Shown here: positions 1 through 7,563 of the stretch, in pieces
Numbering within the stretch: the stretch's first letter is position 1
Layout of the letters: each line of letters begins with the position of its first letter
Source: Candidatus Obscuribacterales bacterium
Lineage (GTDB): Bacteria; Cyanobacteriota; Vampirovibrionia; Obscuribacterales; Obscuribacteraceae
Assembly: GCA_021732025.1 (NCBI GenBank)
Contig: JAKFVU010000056.1
Span: 60,643 to 124,642 of the forward strand
Length of the DNA: 64,000 nt
Direction: 5' to 3'
The notes under the pieces: model-generated
The model's input: only the letters and a program-made list of their open reading frames with translations
The model's database searches: none
Told to the model about the DNA's origin: nothing
Program-made: the position numbers and the translations under genes

Positions 1-1335
1 GCCTTGCTCGATATGAGCAGCAAGAAATTGCGCACTTCTACCGAAGCAGAAGATGTAGAAGGCGGGCTGGGTACCTTACGCAGCAAACTCGATGCCGAAG
101 TGGTTGCAGCAGCCACTCCTGAAATTGATCGTATTGTCTGCTCCGTTTGCTTCTCTAGCAATGCCGCCTATGGTGCCTGTGCCAGTTGTGGTCACATCAT
201 TGACGCTCCACCAGCAGAAATCGATACCTCTTCGGTCAAAGGCAAGGCCAGCAAAGCTGTCAAAGTGATGCAGAAGAAAACCGGCCTGACCAAGAAGCAA
301 TTGATCATTGCCGGTGCAGTTCTAGTGCCGCTATTCTTGATCACTATTATGAGCATGCCAAAACCCCCAGCAGCAGTAGCTCCTGTTGCTCCTGGCACGG
401 TAGCGGCGGTGCCGGAGGCTCATCCGTCATCAGAAAAAGCAACTTCAATTGCGGTCAAATCTGCTGGCTTTAAGGTATTGGGGCTTCCAGACCATTGGTA
501 TGAAGACACCAGTGAAATCACCAAACCCAATGATTCATTTGGTGTTTACTCAGAACGCGCCAATCAAAAAATCATTTGCACAGAATTTGCTGATTTGTCT
601 CCAGTGAGCAACCTCAATGCTTTCATCGGCAAACCGCCAAATGCAGACATTACAATTGAAGACATCAGAGACTGCGTTGTCGACCAAGGCAAGCAAATCT
701 TGGGCGACGGCACCTTGCACTGGATAATTGTCAAAGGCAAAGACAAAGATACGAAAGATAAGACAGTGCTAGTTGCTTCATTCCCTTCTATTATTGCTGG
801 AAAGTCGTTCTTGGTTGTGGGCCAAGCCCTTAAAACCGACACTGGTAACTTGTCTTACGACGCCAAAGGGGCAGTGAGCATACTCGACCAACTAGCTTCT
901 GAGCGTACTCAGCAGGCCAATAACAAAAATAATGAGCCTGATGAAGATGCCGATATTGATGACGAAAATAGCAAAGAAGCAAGTGACGTAGACTTGAAAG
1001 CCTTCTATGTTAAGGTCAAAAATGCCATCAAAGAAAAGCTCGTCTTACCTGACTTCGCTCAAGAAGAGATGAAGAAAGAAAAGTCGAAGCGCAAGAAATG
1101 GAAGATCAGACTTACTGTGGGCGTAGATGCTGATGGCAACGTCAAGCGTCTAGAGAAACAGTCATTAGAAGAAGAAGATCAAGAAAAAATCTCTAGCGCT
1201 CTGCAACGCGCAGTAAGTGCCGCTGCACCGTTCAAAGATGTGCCACACATCAAGAAACCAGAGCTAATCTTCTTGGTCAAACTCTCTGGCGATAAAGTCA
1301 AAGTTGAAGTACCTGAGAGCGATTCAGGACTCTAA
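1..1335 (+). CDS. Zinc-ribbon, single-pass membrane protein with a TonB-C-like C-terminal domain
   Basis: Function not known. The open frame runs to the window edge, so the start is uncertain: a TTG at 4, an ATG at 13, or a start outside the window. Near the N-terminus two CxxC pairs (CSVC and CASC about 17 residues later) look like a zinc ribbon. A basic stretch and one strongly hydrophobic segment (about residues 98-117) follow, then a Pro/Ala-rich linker and a mostly soluble region, probably extracytoplasmic. The last ~110 residues contain a lysine-rich helix and a segment of the form 'RLTVGVDADGNVKRLE', which resembles the TonB C-terminal fold seen in periplasmic proteins. An acidic linker (DEDADIDDENSKE) precedes it. 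A strong hairpin terminator follows the stop codon. Domain names are inferred from motifs only. Confidence 0.7.
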   Translation, partial: ALLDMSSKKLRTSTEAEDVEGGLGTLRSKLDAEVVAAATPEIDRIVCSVCFSSNAAYGACASCGHIIDAPPAEIDTSSVKGKASKAVKVMQKKTGLTKKQLIIAGAVLVPLFLITIMSMPKPPAAVAPVAPGTVAAVPEAHPSSEKATSIAVKSAGFKVLGLPDHWYEDTSEITKPNDSFGVYSERANQKIICTEFADLSPVSNLNAFIGKPPNADITIEDIRDCVVDQGKQILGDGTLHWIIVKGKDKDTKDKTVLVASFPSIIAGKSFLVVGQALKTDTGNLSYDAKGAVSILDQLASERTQQANNKNNEPDEDADIDDENSKEASDVDLKAFYVKVKNAIKEKLVLPDFAQEEMKKEKSKRKKWKIRLTVGVDADGNVKRLEKQSLEEEDQEKISSALQRAVSAAAPFKDVPHIKKPELIFLVKLSGDKVKVEVPESDSGL

Positions 1336-1336
1336 C

Positions 1337-2629
1337 TCACATAACTTCGATATTAGATCCTGGGAAGTAATGTCCCAGGATCTTTTTATAGTCAAACCCG
1401 GCTTTGGCAAATCCTTGCGCCCCCGTTTGCTGCAAGCCCACACCATGGCCAAAACCTAGGCCATAAACTGTGAGATTTTTCAGCAGTTTGAGATTGTCAT
1501 AATCATGAGCAAAGAAAATACGGGCACTACTTAGTCGCGCCAGCTTTATATCAGTGTTAGCAAAAGCCTTGCGAATTACCAACTCTTTTTTTATTTGCCA
1601 ATCACCGGTGCTGGTTTTGATTTTCAGGACAATAGCAACGCCAGAAACTCCGCGCTTAAGTACTTCTAGGCCATGAATATGACCAAACTTTCCCGATTTT
1701 GGTGGTATCACAAATGGTGCAGTGTCTTTAGCCGCGGCTAATTTTTCTACTACATGGTGCATCTGCGATTCAAGGGCATCGGCATTGAGTTTCACTTGCC
1801 AATGAAACTTAGGAGTCCAACTGTCCATCGAAATCTGCGTCTCATGTTTAACTGCAGTGGCCTGATAGAGATAGCGCAAAAATTCTTCCGTTCCGGCCGC
1901 AACACTAAATTTCCCTTCTGGTCGGCCTGCTAGATATGGCAAGGGAGCAGGGGGAAATTCATTAGTGACAGGATCAGAAAAACAATTTTCATAATTTTCA
2001 GTGTGACCGCCGGCATTCGAGCTGAAGAGAGCCAATAAGGGCTGGCCCTGGTAGGTTAAGACTTGACCAGCTGTTGCTACAACAGCCCGCTCAATGCGCT
2101 CATCAATTTGACCAAGACCAGCAAAATATTGGCAGCACATGTACGAATCACAGACATTGGCATTGTCGCTGTCGTGCGGTAAACGCGGCTTAAGAGCATA
2201 AGTGCGCGCAGCTAAAGCCTGACATTTGAGGGCCTCAGCATGATAGCTGGCAGGCATTTCAGCAGTGAGAACCCCTCGAAGATACTGATCAAGGCCAACG
2301 CGCAAAGAAACTCGCAATTTGCCATTAAGATTGGCAACTCTAATCTCGCCAAGGTAACTGGGATGGAGCCCCTTACCTCCTGCTCGTTTGATAGACATCA
2401 CTGTAATTGGACCTTTTGCCGCAATTACAATTTGATCTCCTAAAACTACACGGGCAGCCTGCCCAGGCAGAGTTAAGTGCAATTGATTACGAACAACGCT
2501 GAAGCGCAGCTGACTGGCAGCGCCAGAAAGATTGCCCGCCTGGTCTGAAAGTGAGGCGCCTTCTAACACGACTTCTTTATGATCAAGAGAAGTCAGGTCG
2601 TTATTTGAGATAGCTACCCAGATTTGCAT
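1337..2629 (-). CDS. SpoIID/LytB domain protein
   Basis: Member of the SpoIID/LytB family. SpoIID is a lytic transglycosylase that acts on denuded peptidoglycan strands during sporulation, and LytB homologues in non-sporulating bacteria and cyanobacteria are amidase enhancers or wall-modifying proteins. The family core is visible in the middle ('DQYLRGVLTAEMPASYHAEA' followed by 'QALAARTYAL'), as is the closing motif 'GLGFGHGVGLQQTGAQGFAK'. A central 'SSNAGGHTENYENCF' segment matches the family's substrate-cleft region. No signal peptide is seen at the chosen start, so export may use another route or the start may be wrong. It is convergent with the upstream gene and followed upstream by a tRNA gene. 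The family assignment is firm; the cell-wall role is inferred from the family. Confidence 0.88.
   Translation of the reverse strand: MQIWVAISNNDLTSLDHKEVVLEGASLSDQAGNLSGAASQLRFSVVRNQLHLTLPGQAARVVLGDQIVIAAKGPITVMSIKRAGGKGLHPSYLGEIRVANLNGKLRVSLRVGLDQYLRGVLTAEMPASYHAEALKCQALAARTYALKPRLPHDSDNANVCDSYMCCQYFAGLGQIDERIERAVVATAGQVLTYQGQPLLALFSSNAGGHTENYENCFSDPVTNEFPPAPLPYLAGRPEGKFSVAAGTEEFLRYLYQATAVKHETQISMDSWTPKFHWQVKLNADALESQMHHVVEKLAAAKDTAPFVIPPKSGKFGHIHGLEVLKRGVSGVAIVLKIKTSTGDWQIKKELVIRKAFANTDIKLARLSSARIFFAHDYDNLKLLKNLTVYGLGFGHGVGLQQTGAQGFAKAGFDYKKILGHYFPGSNIEVM
1355..1387 (+). terminator. Rho-independent terminator of the zinc-ribbon gene, lying inside the end of the convergent gene
   Basis: A perfect 11-bp stem (AGATCCTGGGA with TCCCAGGATCT) and a 7-base loop are followed by TTTTT on the plus strand. 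It starts 20 bases after the upstream stop codon. It also falls within the last codons of the convergent SpoIID-like gene, so the same bases encode protein on one strand and a terminator on the other. Confidence 0.8.
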
Positions 2630-2663
2630 TTCTCGCTTTTGAAGCTAAGAACAGGGTAAAAGA

Positions 2664-2749
2664 TGGCGGAGCAGGAGGGACTCGAACCCCCAACCCCTTA
2701 CGGGGCAGCCGCTTTCAAGGCGGTGTCTTCATCCAGCCAGGTCTACTCC
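2664..2749 (-). tRNA. tRNA-Ser(UGA) with an atypical D-arm
   Basis: On the minus strand a 7-bp acceptor stem (GGAGTAG with CTGCTCC), discriminator G and encoded CCA enclose a T-arm (GGGGG-TTCGAGT-CCCTC), a long class II variable arm (GCCCC-GTAA-GGGGT) and an anticodon loop CTTGAAA, giving anticodon UGA (serine). The long variable arm and G73 are serine hallmarks. I cannot fold a standard D-stem: the base after the acceptor is A rather than the near-universal U8, and there is no clear 10-12/23-25 pairing. The anticodon stem has an A-C mismatch at its first pair. Confidence 0.85.
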
Positions 2750-2878
2750 ACGTATGACGAATTAGCTGATACTTGTTATTCTACATTAGGTCTGCGCTAA
2801 TAGTTGCGGTGCTAGACAAATGCTTAAAGAACCAATGTTGCCAAGTGAAGCTCCCGCGAATATACTCGAATATAAAAG

Positions 2879-3706
2879 ATGAAAGCTAAAGAACGCTTAG
2901 ATCAACTGCTCGTTGCTCGGCAACTTTTTTCATCACGAGAAAGTGCCCGCACTGCCATCATGGATGGTGGCATCATTGTTAACGGTGAAAAGCTGACGAA
3001 GCCTGGTCAAGCAGTCAGTGTTGACGCGAATATCGAATTGATTGCCAGTTACAATCGCTGCGCCTATGTCAGTCGCGGCGGCCTCAAACTAGAAAAGGCT
3101 CTCACGACTTTTGCCATCGCCACAGATAAGCGCATTTGTATTGATGCCGGAGCCTCTACTGGTGGCTTTACCGACTGTTTGCTACAAGCGGGTGCGGCCT
3201 TTGTTTATGCCATAGATGTTGGCTACGGCCAACTCGACTGGTCACTACGCAGCGATAGCCGCGTGCACACTCTTGAGCGCACGAATATACGCTTTCTTAC
3301 GGCAGAAAAACTTTATGGCGATAAGCTGAATGAAAAGGCCACTTTGGCTGTTGCCGACCTCTCTTTTATTTCGGTTACCAAAGTTTTGGAAGCCTTACTC
3401 AACTTGATGGACGAGAGCGAACGCGAGTTAGTAATTTTGATCAAACCACAGTTTGAAGCTGGCCGCGAAAAAGTTGGCAAAGGCGGCGTAGTGCGAGAAC
3501 CGGCCAGCCACATAGAAGTATTGCAACAGGTCATCGATTTTTCGCAAAGGCAAAAGCTAGAAGTACGTGGACTAACCTACTCACCATTGAAAGGACCCTC
3601 TGGCAATATTGAGTATTTGCTCTGGTTGCATAGTCAACCAAGCTCTGTCGATACAGCAATAATAGAGCCTGAAAAAATTGTCAAAGAAGCATTCGCGTCT
3701 CTTTAG
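2879..3706 (+). CDS. tlyA: TlyA-family rRNA 2'-O-methyltransferase (hemolysin A family)
   Basis: TlyA enzymes are SAM-dependent methyltransferases that in mycobacteria modify cytidines in 16S and 23S rRNA. The protein (275 aa, normal family size) begins with an S4 RNA-binding domain ('ERLDQLLVARQLFSSRESAR', then 'GGIIVNGEKLTKPGQAV'). A FtsJ/RrmJ-type Rossmann domain follows, with the SAM motif 'IDAGASTGGFTDCLLQAGA' at about residues 88-106 and the catalytic-region segments 'VADLSFIS' and 'LIKPQFEAG'. The ATG at 2879 follows a weak ribosome site. The gene is convergent with the MNIO cluster, whose last gene ends 4 bases beyond its stop. The methyltransferase assignment is firm; the exact rRNA target is not established by sequence alone. 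Confidence 0.92.
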   Translation: MKAKERLDQLLVARQLFSSRESARTAIMDGGIIVNGEKLTKPGQAVSVDANIELIASYNRCAYVSRGGLKLEKALTTFAIATDKRICIDAGASTGGFTDCLLQAGAAFVYAIDVGYGQLDWSLRSDSRVHTLERTNIRFLTAEKLYGDKLNEKATLAVADLSFISVTKVLEALLNLMDESERELVILIKPQFEAGREKVGKGGVVREPASHIEVLQQVIDFSQRQKLEVRGLTYSPLKGPSGNIEYLLWLHSQPSSVDTAIIEPEKIVKEAFASL

Positions 3707-3709
3707 TAT

Positions 3710-4549
3710 CTAGAGAATAACGCCGAGCGATTTAAACTCTTCAACCATAGTGAGAAAATCAGAAACAGTCTCTTCCACATCGCTTGAAGCACTGCAAGCC
3801 AGGCCGATTAGCTCACCATAAGTACTATCAGGTTTGCTCGCCATCATGCTGACAATTTCTACTGTCAATTCACTGACATCAAGGTAGTGACAGCTATGGT
3901 CAGCATCGCGATAAGCCAAGACATATGAGGCTTTGGCCTTCTGTCTGCGCGGCAATTTCTCACCTTGTTCGAGCAAGGTAACAATTTCAGAAATTGGATA
4001 CTTGTAAGCGCGGGTCAAAACCGTGCCGTTCAGGCGCGGCACACTGGCGGCAAAGGCCTTGAGATCGAGTTCTTCACTGCTCTCACACTGCAATACCGAT
4101 TGACCATCGACCTCAGCACTGAGGTCGACTAATACATCAGCTTCAAGCACTGCCAATTCAATCCATTCATAATCTGCCAGTTCAGCCAAAAATGGATGTC
4201 TTTTCAAATGCGGTTCTGCATAGTTAGCAAGAAACTCTGAGAATTTCCGCGCTGACTGATTGAGGTTAAAGTGGTCTGGTGGCATTGTCTCCATATACTC
4301 TTGCACTAGAGTACTGAAGTGCTTGCCTAGTATTTTCTTGCAGTGAGGATAAATAGAAGACATCAAATCAAGACGCCCTAAGTCTATGAGCGAGGCATAG
4401 AGCTTCACACCCTGATGATCAATGTGTTTGGCTAATGTTGGATGGATATCGGATTGACCGGCCAAAAATTGTTCGCGCTTATCTCGACGAGTCCAAAGCA
4501 GAGTGAGAGCATGTTCTATGTCGCGTAGGCTAGGGGCATCCACTTTCAA
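3710..4549 (-). CDS. DUF2063-type partner of the MNIO enzyme (BufC/HvfC-like)
   Basis: DUF2063 proteins are encoded next to DUF692/MNIO enzymes and are thought to bind the precursor peptide and present it to the oxidase. The N-terminal ~110 residues are helical and show the spacing expected of that family ('LLTLLW', 'YASLIDLGRLDLMSSIYPHC', 'LGKHFSTLVQEYMETMPPDH', 'ARKFSEFLANY'). The C-terminal half holds the mixed winged-helix-like part. It starts 8 bases after the stop of the MNIO gene and is the third gene of the precursor-MNIO-partner cluster. The protein has few cysteines itself. The family call relies on motif resemblance plus the adjacent MNIO gene; the role is inferred from characterised bufferin operons. 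Confidence 0.8.
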   Translation of the reverse strand: MKVDAPSLRDIEHALTLLWTRRDKREQFLAGQSDIHPTLAKHIDHQGVKLYASLIDLGRLDLMSSIYPHCKKILGKHFSTLVQEYMETMPPDHFNLNQSARKFSEFLANYAEPHLKRHPFLAELADYEWIELAVLEADVLVDLSAEVDGQSVLQCESSEELDLKAFAASVPRLNGTVLTRAYKYPISEIVTLLEQGEKLPRRQKAKASYVLAYRDADHSCHYLDVSELTVEIVSMMASKPDSTYGELIGLACSASSDVEETVSDFLTMVEEFKSLGVIL

Positions 4550-4557
4550 TAGGCCTA

Positions 4558-5433
4558 CTATTTTGATAACAGAGCGGGCAGCAGAGCCGGTTGTACTCTT
4601 TCAACAATTGCTCGTATCTGTGCTAGTTCAGACAATATTTCACTAAAGGTTGGATAGTTTTGATCGCGCTCTAGCATTACTGCTTTTACCTCAGTGCGCT
4701 TGAGCACATACTCGAGCAATTCGAACACCGGTTCAATTACGGCAGCGCCGTGAGTATCGATCAGAAGCTCATCGCCATAGCCATGACCAGCGACGTGAAT
4801 TTGCACAGTACGGGCTAAAGGCAACCTATCAATGTAGGCATAAGGGTCGAAATTGTGATTGACTGAATTGACGTAGACATTGTTGACATCGAGTAACAAT
4901 CCGCAATCGGCTTTCTCTAATACTTCTGCAAGAAAATCGACTTCGTCCATTTGCGAGCCCGGCATCTGCATGTAGTAAGAGATGTTTTCTAGTAACAGTG
5001 GTCGCTGAACAGTTTCTTGAGCAACTTTGACCCGTTTGACTACATGCTTAAGAGCCTCAGATGAAAGAGGAAGCGGCAATAAGTCATGCAGGTATGAGTT
5101 TTCTATAGAGGTAAAACAAAGGTGATCGCTCCACCAGGGTGCGTCGATTTTGTTTAGTAGTCTAGAAATTGAATCGAGGTAGTCAACGCTGAGTGGGTCA
5201 GTACTACCAATTGAAAGATTGACACCATGTGTCACTAAGGGAAACTTCTCCAGGGCCATATCGAGGCGCTCACGGATTCGTCCGCCCAGGTCCATATAGT
5301 TTTCGGGAACAAGCTCAAGCCAATCAATTTGATCACGGTGAGCAAATGTTTCAGCGGCTAACTCACGCCTCAAACCAAGGCCAACACCAAGGTTGGGCAA
5401 TTGTTTTTTAGCTGCGAGAAAGCCGCTGGACAT
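4558..5433 (-). CDS. MNIO (DUF692) multinuclear non-heme iron oxidase, BufB-like
   Basis: MNIO enzymes use two or three iron ions in a TIM barrel to oxidise cysteine or other side chains of RiPP precursors. In bufferins they turn cysteines into copper-binding 5-thiooxazoles. All family landmarks are present in order: 'GVGLGLR' at the N-terminus, 'ELVPENYM', 'THGVNLSIGS', 'WWSDHLCF', 'LLLENISYY', 'GLLLDVNNVYVNSVNH', 'TVQIHVAGH', 'IDTHGAAV' and 'AVMLERD'. The metal-ligand His, Asp and Glu positions therefore look intact. At 291 aa it has the usual family length. It lies 50 bases downstream of a small secreted Cys-containing protein and 8 bases upstream of the DUF2063 partner. Likely cytoplasmic, acting on the precursor before export. 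Confidence 0.93.
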   Translation of the reverse strand: MSSGFLAAKKQLPNLGVGLGLRRELAAETFAHRDQIDWLELVPENYMDLGGRIRERLDMALEKFPLVTHGVNLSIGSTDPLSVDYLDSISRLLNKIDAPWWSDHLCFTSIENSYLHDLLPLPLSSEALKHVVKRVKVAQETVQRPLLLENISYYMQMPGSQMDEVDFLAEVLEKADCGLLLDVNNVYVNSVNHNFDPYAYIDRLPLARTVQIHVAGHGYGDELLIDTHGAAVIEPVFELLEYVLKRTEVKAVMLERDQNYPTFSEILSELAQIRAIVERVQPALLPALLSK

Positions 5434-5483
5434 TTGATTACACCCTAAGAAGGAGAAGAAATCAGAAGTTCTCTAATAGAGAA

Positions 5484-5795
5484 CTATTTGGTTTCTTTGG
5501 TCTCTTTTACTTCTTTGGTTTCTTTAGTTTCTTTGGTAGTTTTGCAAGAACCTTCTTTGCCTTTGCATGAGCCTTCTTTGCCTTTGGCTTCATCTTTGGC
5601 TTTGCAAGAAGCATCTTTGCCTTTTTCTTTGCACTCTTTTTTGCACTCTTTATCTTTCTTAGATACTTTGATTTTCTTTTCTGTTTTCACAGAATCTTTG
5701 GTCTCAGTAGTTTCAGTGTCAGCAGCGCGAACTGCTGTGTTCAAGGAAAGACCGAGGACAGCTACGAGAGCTACGGCTAATTGAGTCTTCTGCAT
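5484..5795 (-). CDS. Secreted cysteine-containing Lys/Glu-rich peptide, candidate bufferin-like RiPP precursor
   Basis: 103 aa. Residues 1-24 form a clear Sec signal peptide (LAVALVAVLGLSLNTAVRA, cleavage after about A24). The mature part is very hydrophilic, with five cysteines at 51, 55, 64, 77 and 84. The last two lie in a repeated 'KGKEGSCK' unit, reminiscent of the EGKCG units of known bufferins. The tail is a run of KET repeats. A strong ribosome site (GGAGGT) precedes the ATG. Position first in a cluster with MNIO and DUF2063 genes, signal peptide and repeated Cys units together support a precursor whose cysteines are modified and which may sequester copper or another metal in the periplasm. 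This role is inferred; the peptide is too low in complexity for a firm family call. The opposite-strand open frame here is a shadow. Confidence 0.78.
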   Translation of the reverse strand: MQKTQLAVALVAVLGLSLNTAVRAADTETTETKDSVKTEKKIKVSKKDKECKKECKEKGKDASCKAKDEAKGKEGSCKGKEGSCKTTKETKETKEVKETKETK

Positions 5796-6146
5796 TTAGA
5801 CCTCCAGAAGTTAGATACTGACCATTGAGCCTCCCCAAAACACTGTCTGGGTAAGTACATCAACATGTGGGTCATGCTAACTCACCAGCATTAAAACAGG
5901 CGAGCTCATAGGTTATGACTGTGTAAAAGTCTTTACAGCCAAGCTCAGGCCGCCTTTTAAGCTGTAACGATTCTTAACGACAAGACCCGCTTGAAAACGC
6001 CAAATATTCACCAAACCCTCACAGAAAAGTGCGATGTGGCCGTACGGTGAGAGAAAACAGCGGTAGCATCAACTTATTAATCCACTGATCTGTTATATCT
6101 AGTAAGCTTAATAGGGCTCGATAATAGACACCTTCATGAAATAGAG
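5796..6146. other. Gene-free divergent region upstream of the MNIO cluster
   Basis: About 350 bases between the divergently transcribed precursor gene and the next plus-strand gene. It must hold the promoters of both units. I see no convincing metal-responsive operator, riboswitch or RNA gene. The only clear element is the GGAGGT ribosome site of the precursor gene. Confidence 0.4.
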
Positions 6147-6743
6147 ATGACTCAAACAACCATCCACTCATACTTTCAACAAATGTTTGAAGATTGGGTA
6201 GAAAATGGACGATTTCCCGAATCAACCGTAGAAGCTTGCACTCCAGCTATGGCTAATAAGCTTGGTGTGCCATCAGAGAAGTTCACTTTTGATTCTTTTG
6301 TGCACTCAAGCCAGACACCTGATTGGACTCTCAAGCCAGTCGATTTTGGCAGTCAACTTGAGAGTGCCCTCTTTATTTATCTGCCAACTCAATGGTCAGA
6401 ATTTGAAAAACTAGAGAACGCTATTCAAGTTTCAGACAATGGTTCAGTGCGACAAACGATTTATCTGCTTGATAAAAATAATTGGCGCAGTGATCTCAGC
6501 AAATTTTTCCAGAACAGTGAAGTCAGTGCTTTCGTCTACTACTTGATTCAGCCTCCAGCATTCCATCAGTGGATCTGCTGCATGGAACAAGATCAACGAG
6601 TCTGGGTCTTCGCTGTCTATTCTACTGAAGACAAAATATTGGTCACCAAAGCTGATGCTTCAGACAAAAACCTTTTGGAAACTCAATTGATTTCTTTGAT
6701 CAATTCAAATCCTTGGTATGGCTTCGTCAAGCCTGCACCATAA
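6147..6743 (+). CDS. Hypothetical protein
   Basis: 198 aa, not recognised. No signal peptide or membrane segment, so probably cytosolic. It is rich in aromatic residues, with Trp in several conserved-looking positions, and ends in 'NPWYGFVKPAP'. One CC pair (WICCMEQ) is the only cysteine cluster. It starts at an ATG preceded by a weak AGAG element and ends 18 bases before the alpha/beta hydrolase gene, so the two may be co-transcribed. Codon use looks like that of its neighbours, so it is likely a real gene. Confidence 0.6.
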   Translation: MTQTTIHSYFQQMFEDWVENGRFPESTVEACTPAMANKLGVPSEKFTFDSFVHSSQTPDWTLKPVDFGSQLESALFIYLPTQWSEFEKLENAIQVSDNGSVRQTIYLLDKNNWRSDLSKFFQNSEVSAFVYYLIQPPAFHQWICCMEQDQRVWVFAVYSTEDKILVTKADASDKNLLETQLISLINSNPWYGFVKPAP

Positions 6744-6761
6744 AATCGACGACCCAGCTCA

Positions 6762-7454
6762 GTGAATTTTCTCTATCTCCACGGCTTTGCCTCATCCCCG
6801 CAATCAAGAAAAGCTCGCTTTTTTAGCGAGAAAATTGAAGCCATGGGCTGGCAATGCTTGGTACCCGATCTCAATGTGCCAAGCTTCGAAACCCTTTCTT
6901 TAAGCAGCCAGATTGAACTCTGCTTGCAGTGCATAGCAAAGCTTGAGGGTCCAATCATTGTTGTTGGCTCAAGCATGGGCGGTCTATTGGCAGCACTACT
7001 TGAACAACACTTACGCAGTAACAACTCAGCACCCAAAATTGCCGCACTGATTCTCTTAGCTCCTGGATTCGGTATCACCAAACGGTGGCGACAAATTATT
7101 GGTGAGGACGGAATGAGAGAGTGGGAAAAAAGCGGGAGCCGTCTATTCTTCCACTACAAAGCCAATCAAGAATTGCCGCTGCACTTTGCCTTTACCCAAG
7201 ATCTAGAACACTATCAAACAGACGATTTCAAAATCGATATTCCGGTGCTGGTATTTCACGGAATAGATGACCAAACCGTTCCAGTCGAGCATGCTAGACA
7301 ATTCACCACACTCAATCAGGTGACTGAACTAGTAGAGTTAGTCGAACTGGACGACGGTCACGAGCTAGGCAATAGCCTTGAAACCATTTGGCAGCGGTCA
7401 CGCCAGTTCATAAACTCGCTCAGCACTGCCAGCGATACTAAAGCTATAACGTAG
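6762..7454 (+). CDS. YqiA-type alpha/beta-hydrolase (esterase)
   Basis: Short esterase of the UPF0227/YqiA group (230 aa). The N-terminus starts directly in the first strand with 'FLYLHGFASSPQSRKARFF', typical of this group. The nucleophile elbow is 'VVGSSMGGLLA' (Ser near residue 71), the acid is in 'VFHGIDDQTVPVEHA' and the catalytic His in 'LDDGHEL', so the triad looks complete. There is no signal peptide, so it should be cytosolic. The start is GTG at 6762; no earlier in-frame start would add family sequence. Natural substrate unknown. Confidence 0.82.
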   Translation: MNFLYLHGFASSPQSRKARFFSEKIEAMGWQCLVPDLNVPSFETLSLSSQIELCLQCIAKLEGPIIVVGSSMGGLLAALLEQHLRSNNSAPKIAALILLAPGFGITKRWRQIIGEDGMREWEKSGSRLFFHYKANQELPLHFAFTQDLEHYQTDDFKIDIPVLVFHGIDDQTVPVEHARQFTTLNQVTELVELVELDDGHELGNSLETIWQRSRQFINSLSTASDTKAIT

Positions 7455-7501
7455 CCGATATTCATCTTTTTGCTTTTATCAGACCAATTGCCCAAAAGGA
7501 A

Positions 7502-7526
7502 AGGGTCCCGGAAAACCGAGACCCTC
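7502..7526 (-). terminator. Hairpin terminator between the convergent hydrolase and histone-like genes
   Basis: AGGGTC and GACCCT pair, extended by CGG-AAAA-CCG after one mismatch. T-rich sequence lies on both sides, so it can end transcription from either direction; the histone-like gene stops about 40 bases away on the minus strand. Confidence 0.6.
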
Positions 7527-7563
7527 TCTTAACCATTTTTCTAGTTATTACTAGAAAATCAGC

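Noticed and set aside
5488..5784. Plus-strand open frame over the precursor peptide
   Set aside because: Antisense shadow. The minus-strand gene has a signal peptide, ribosome site and cluster context.
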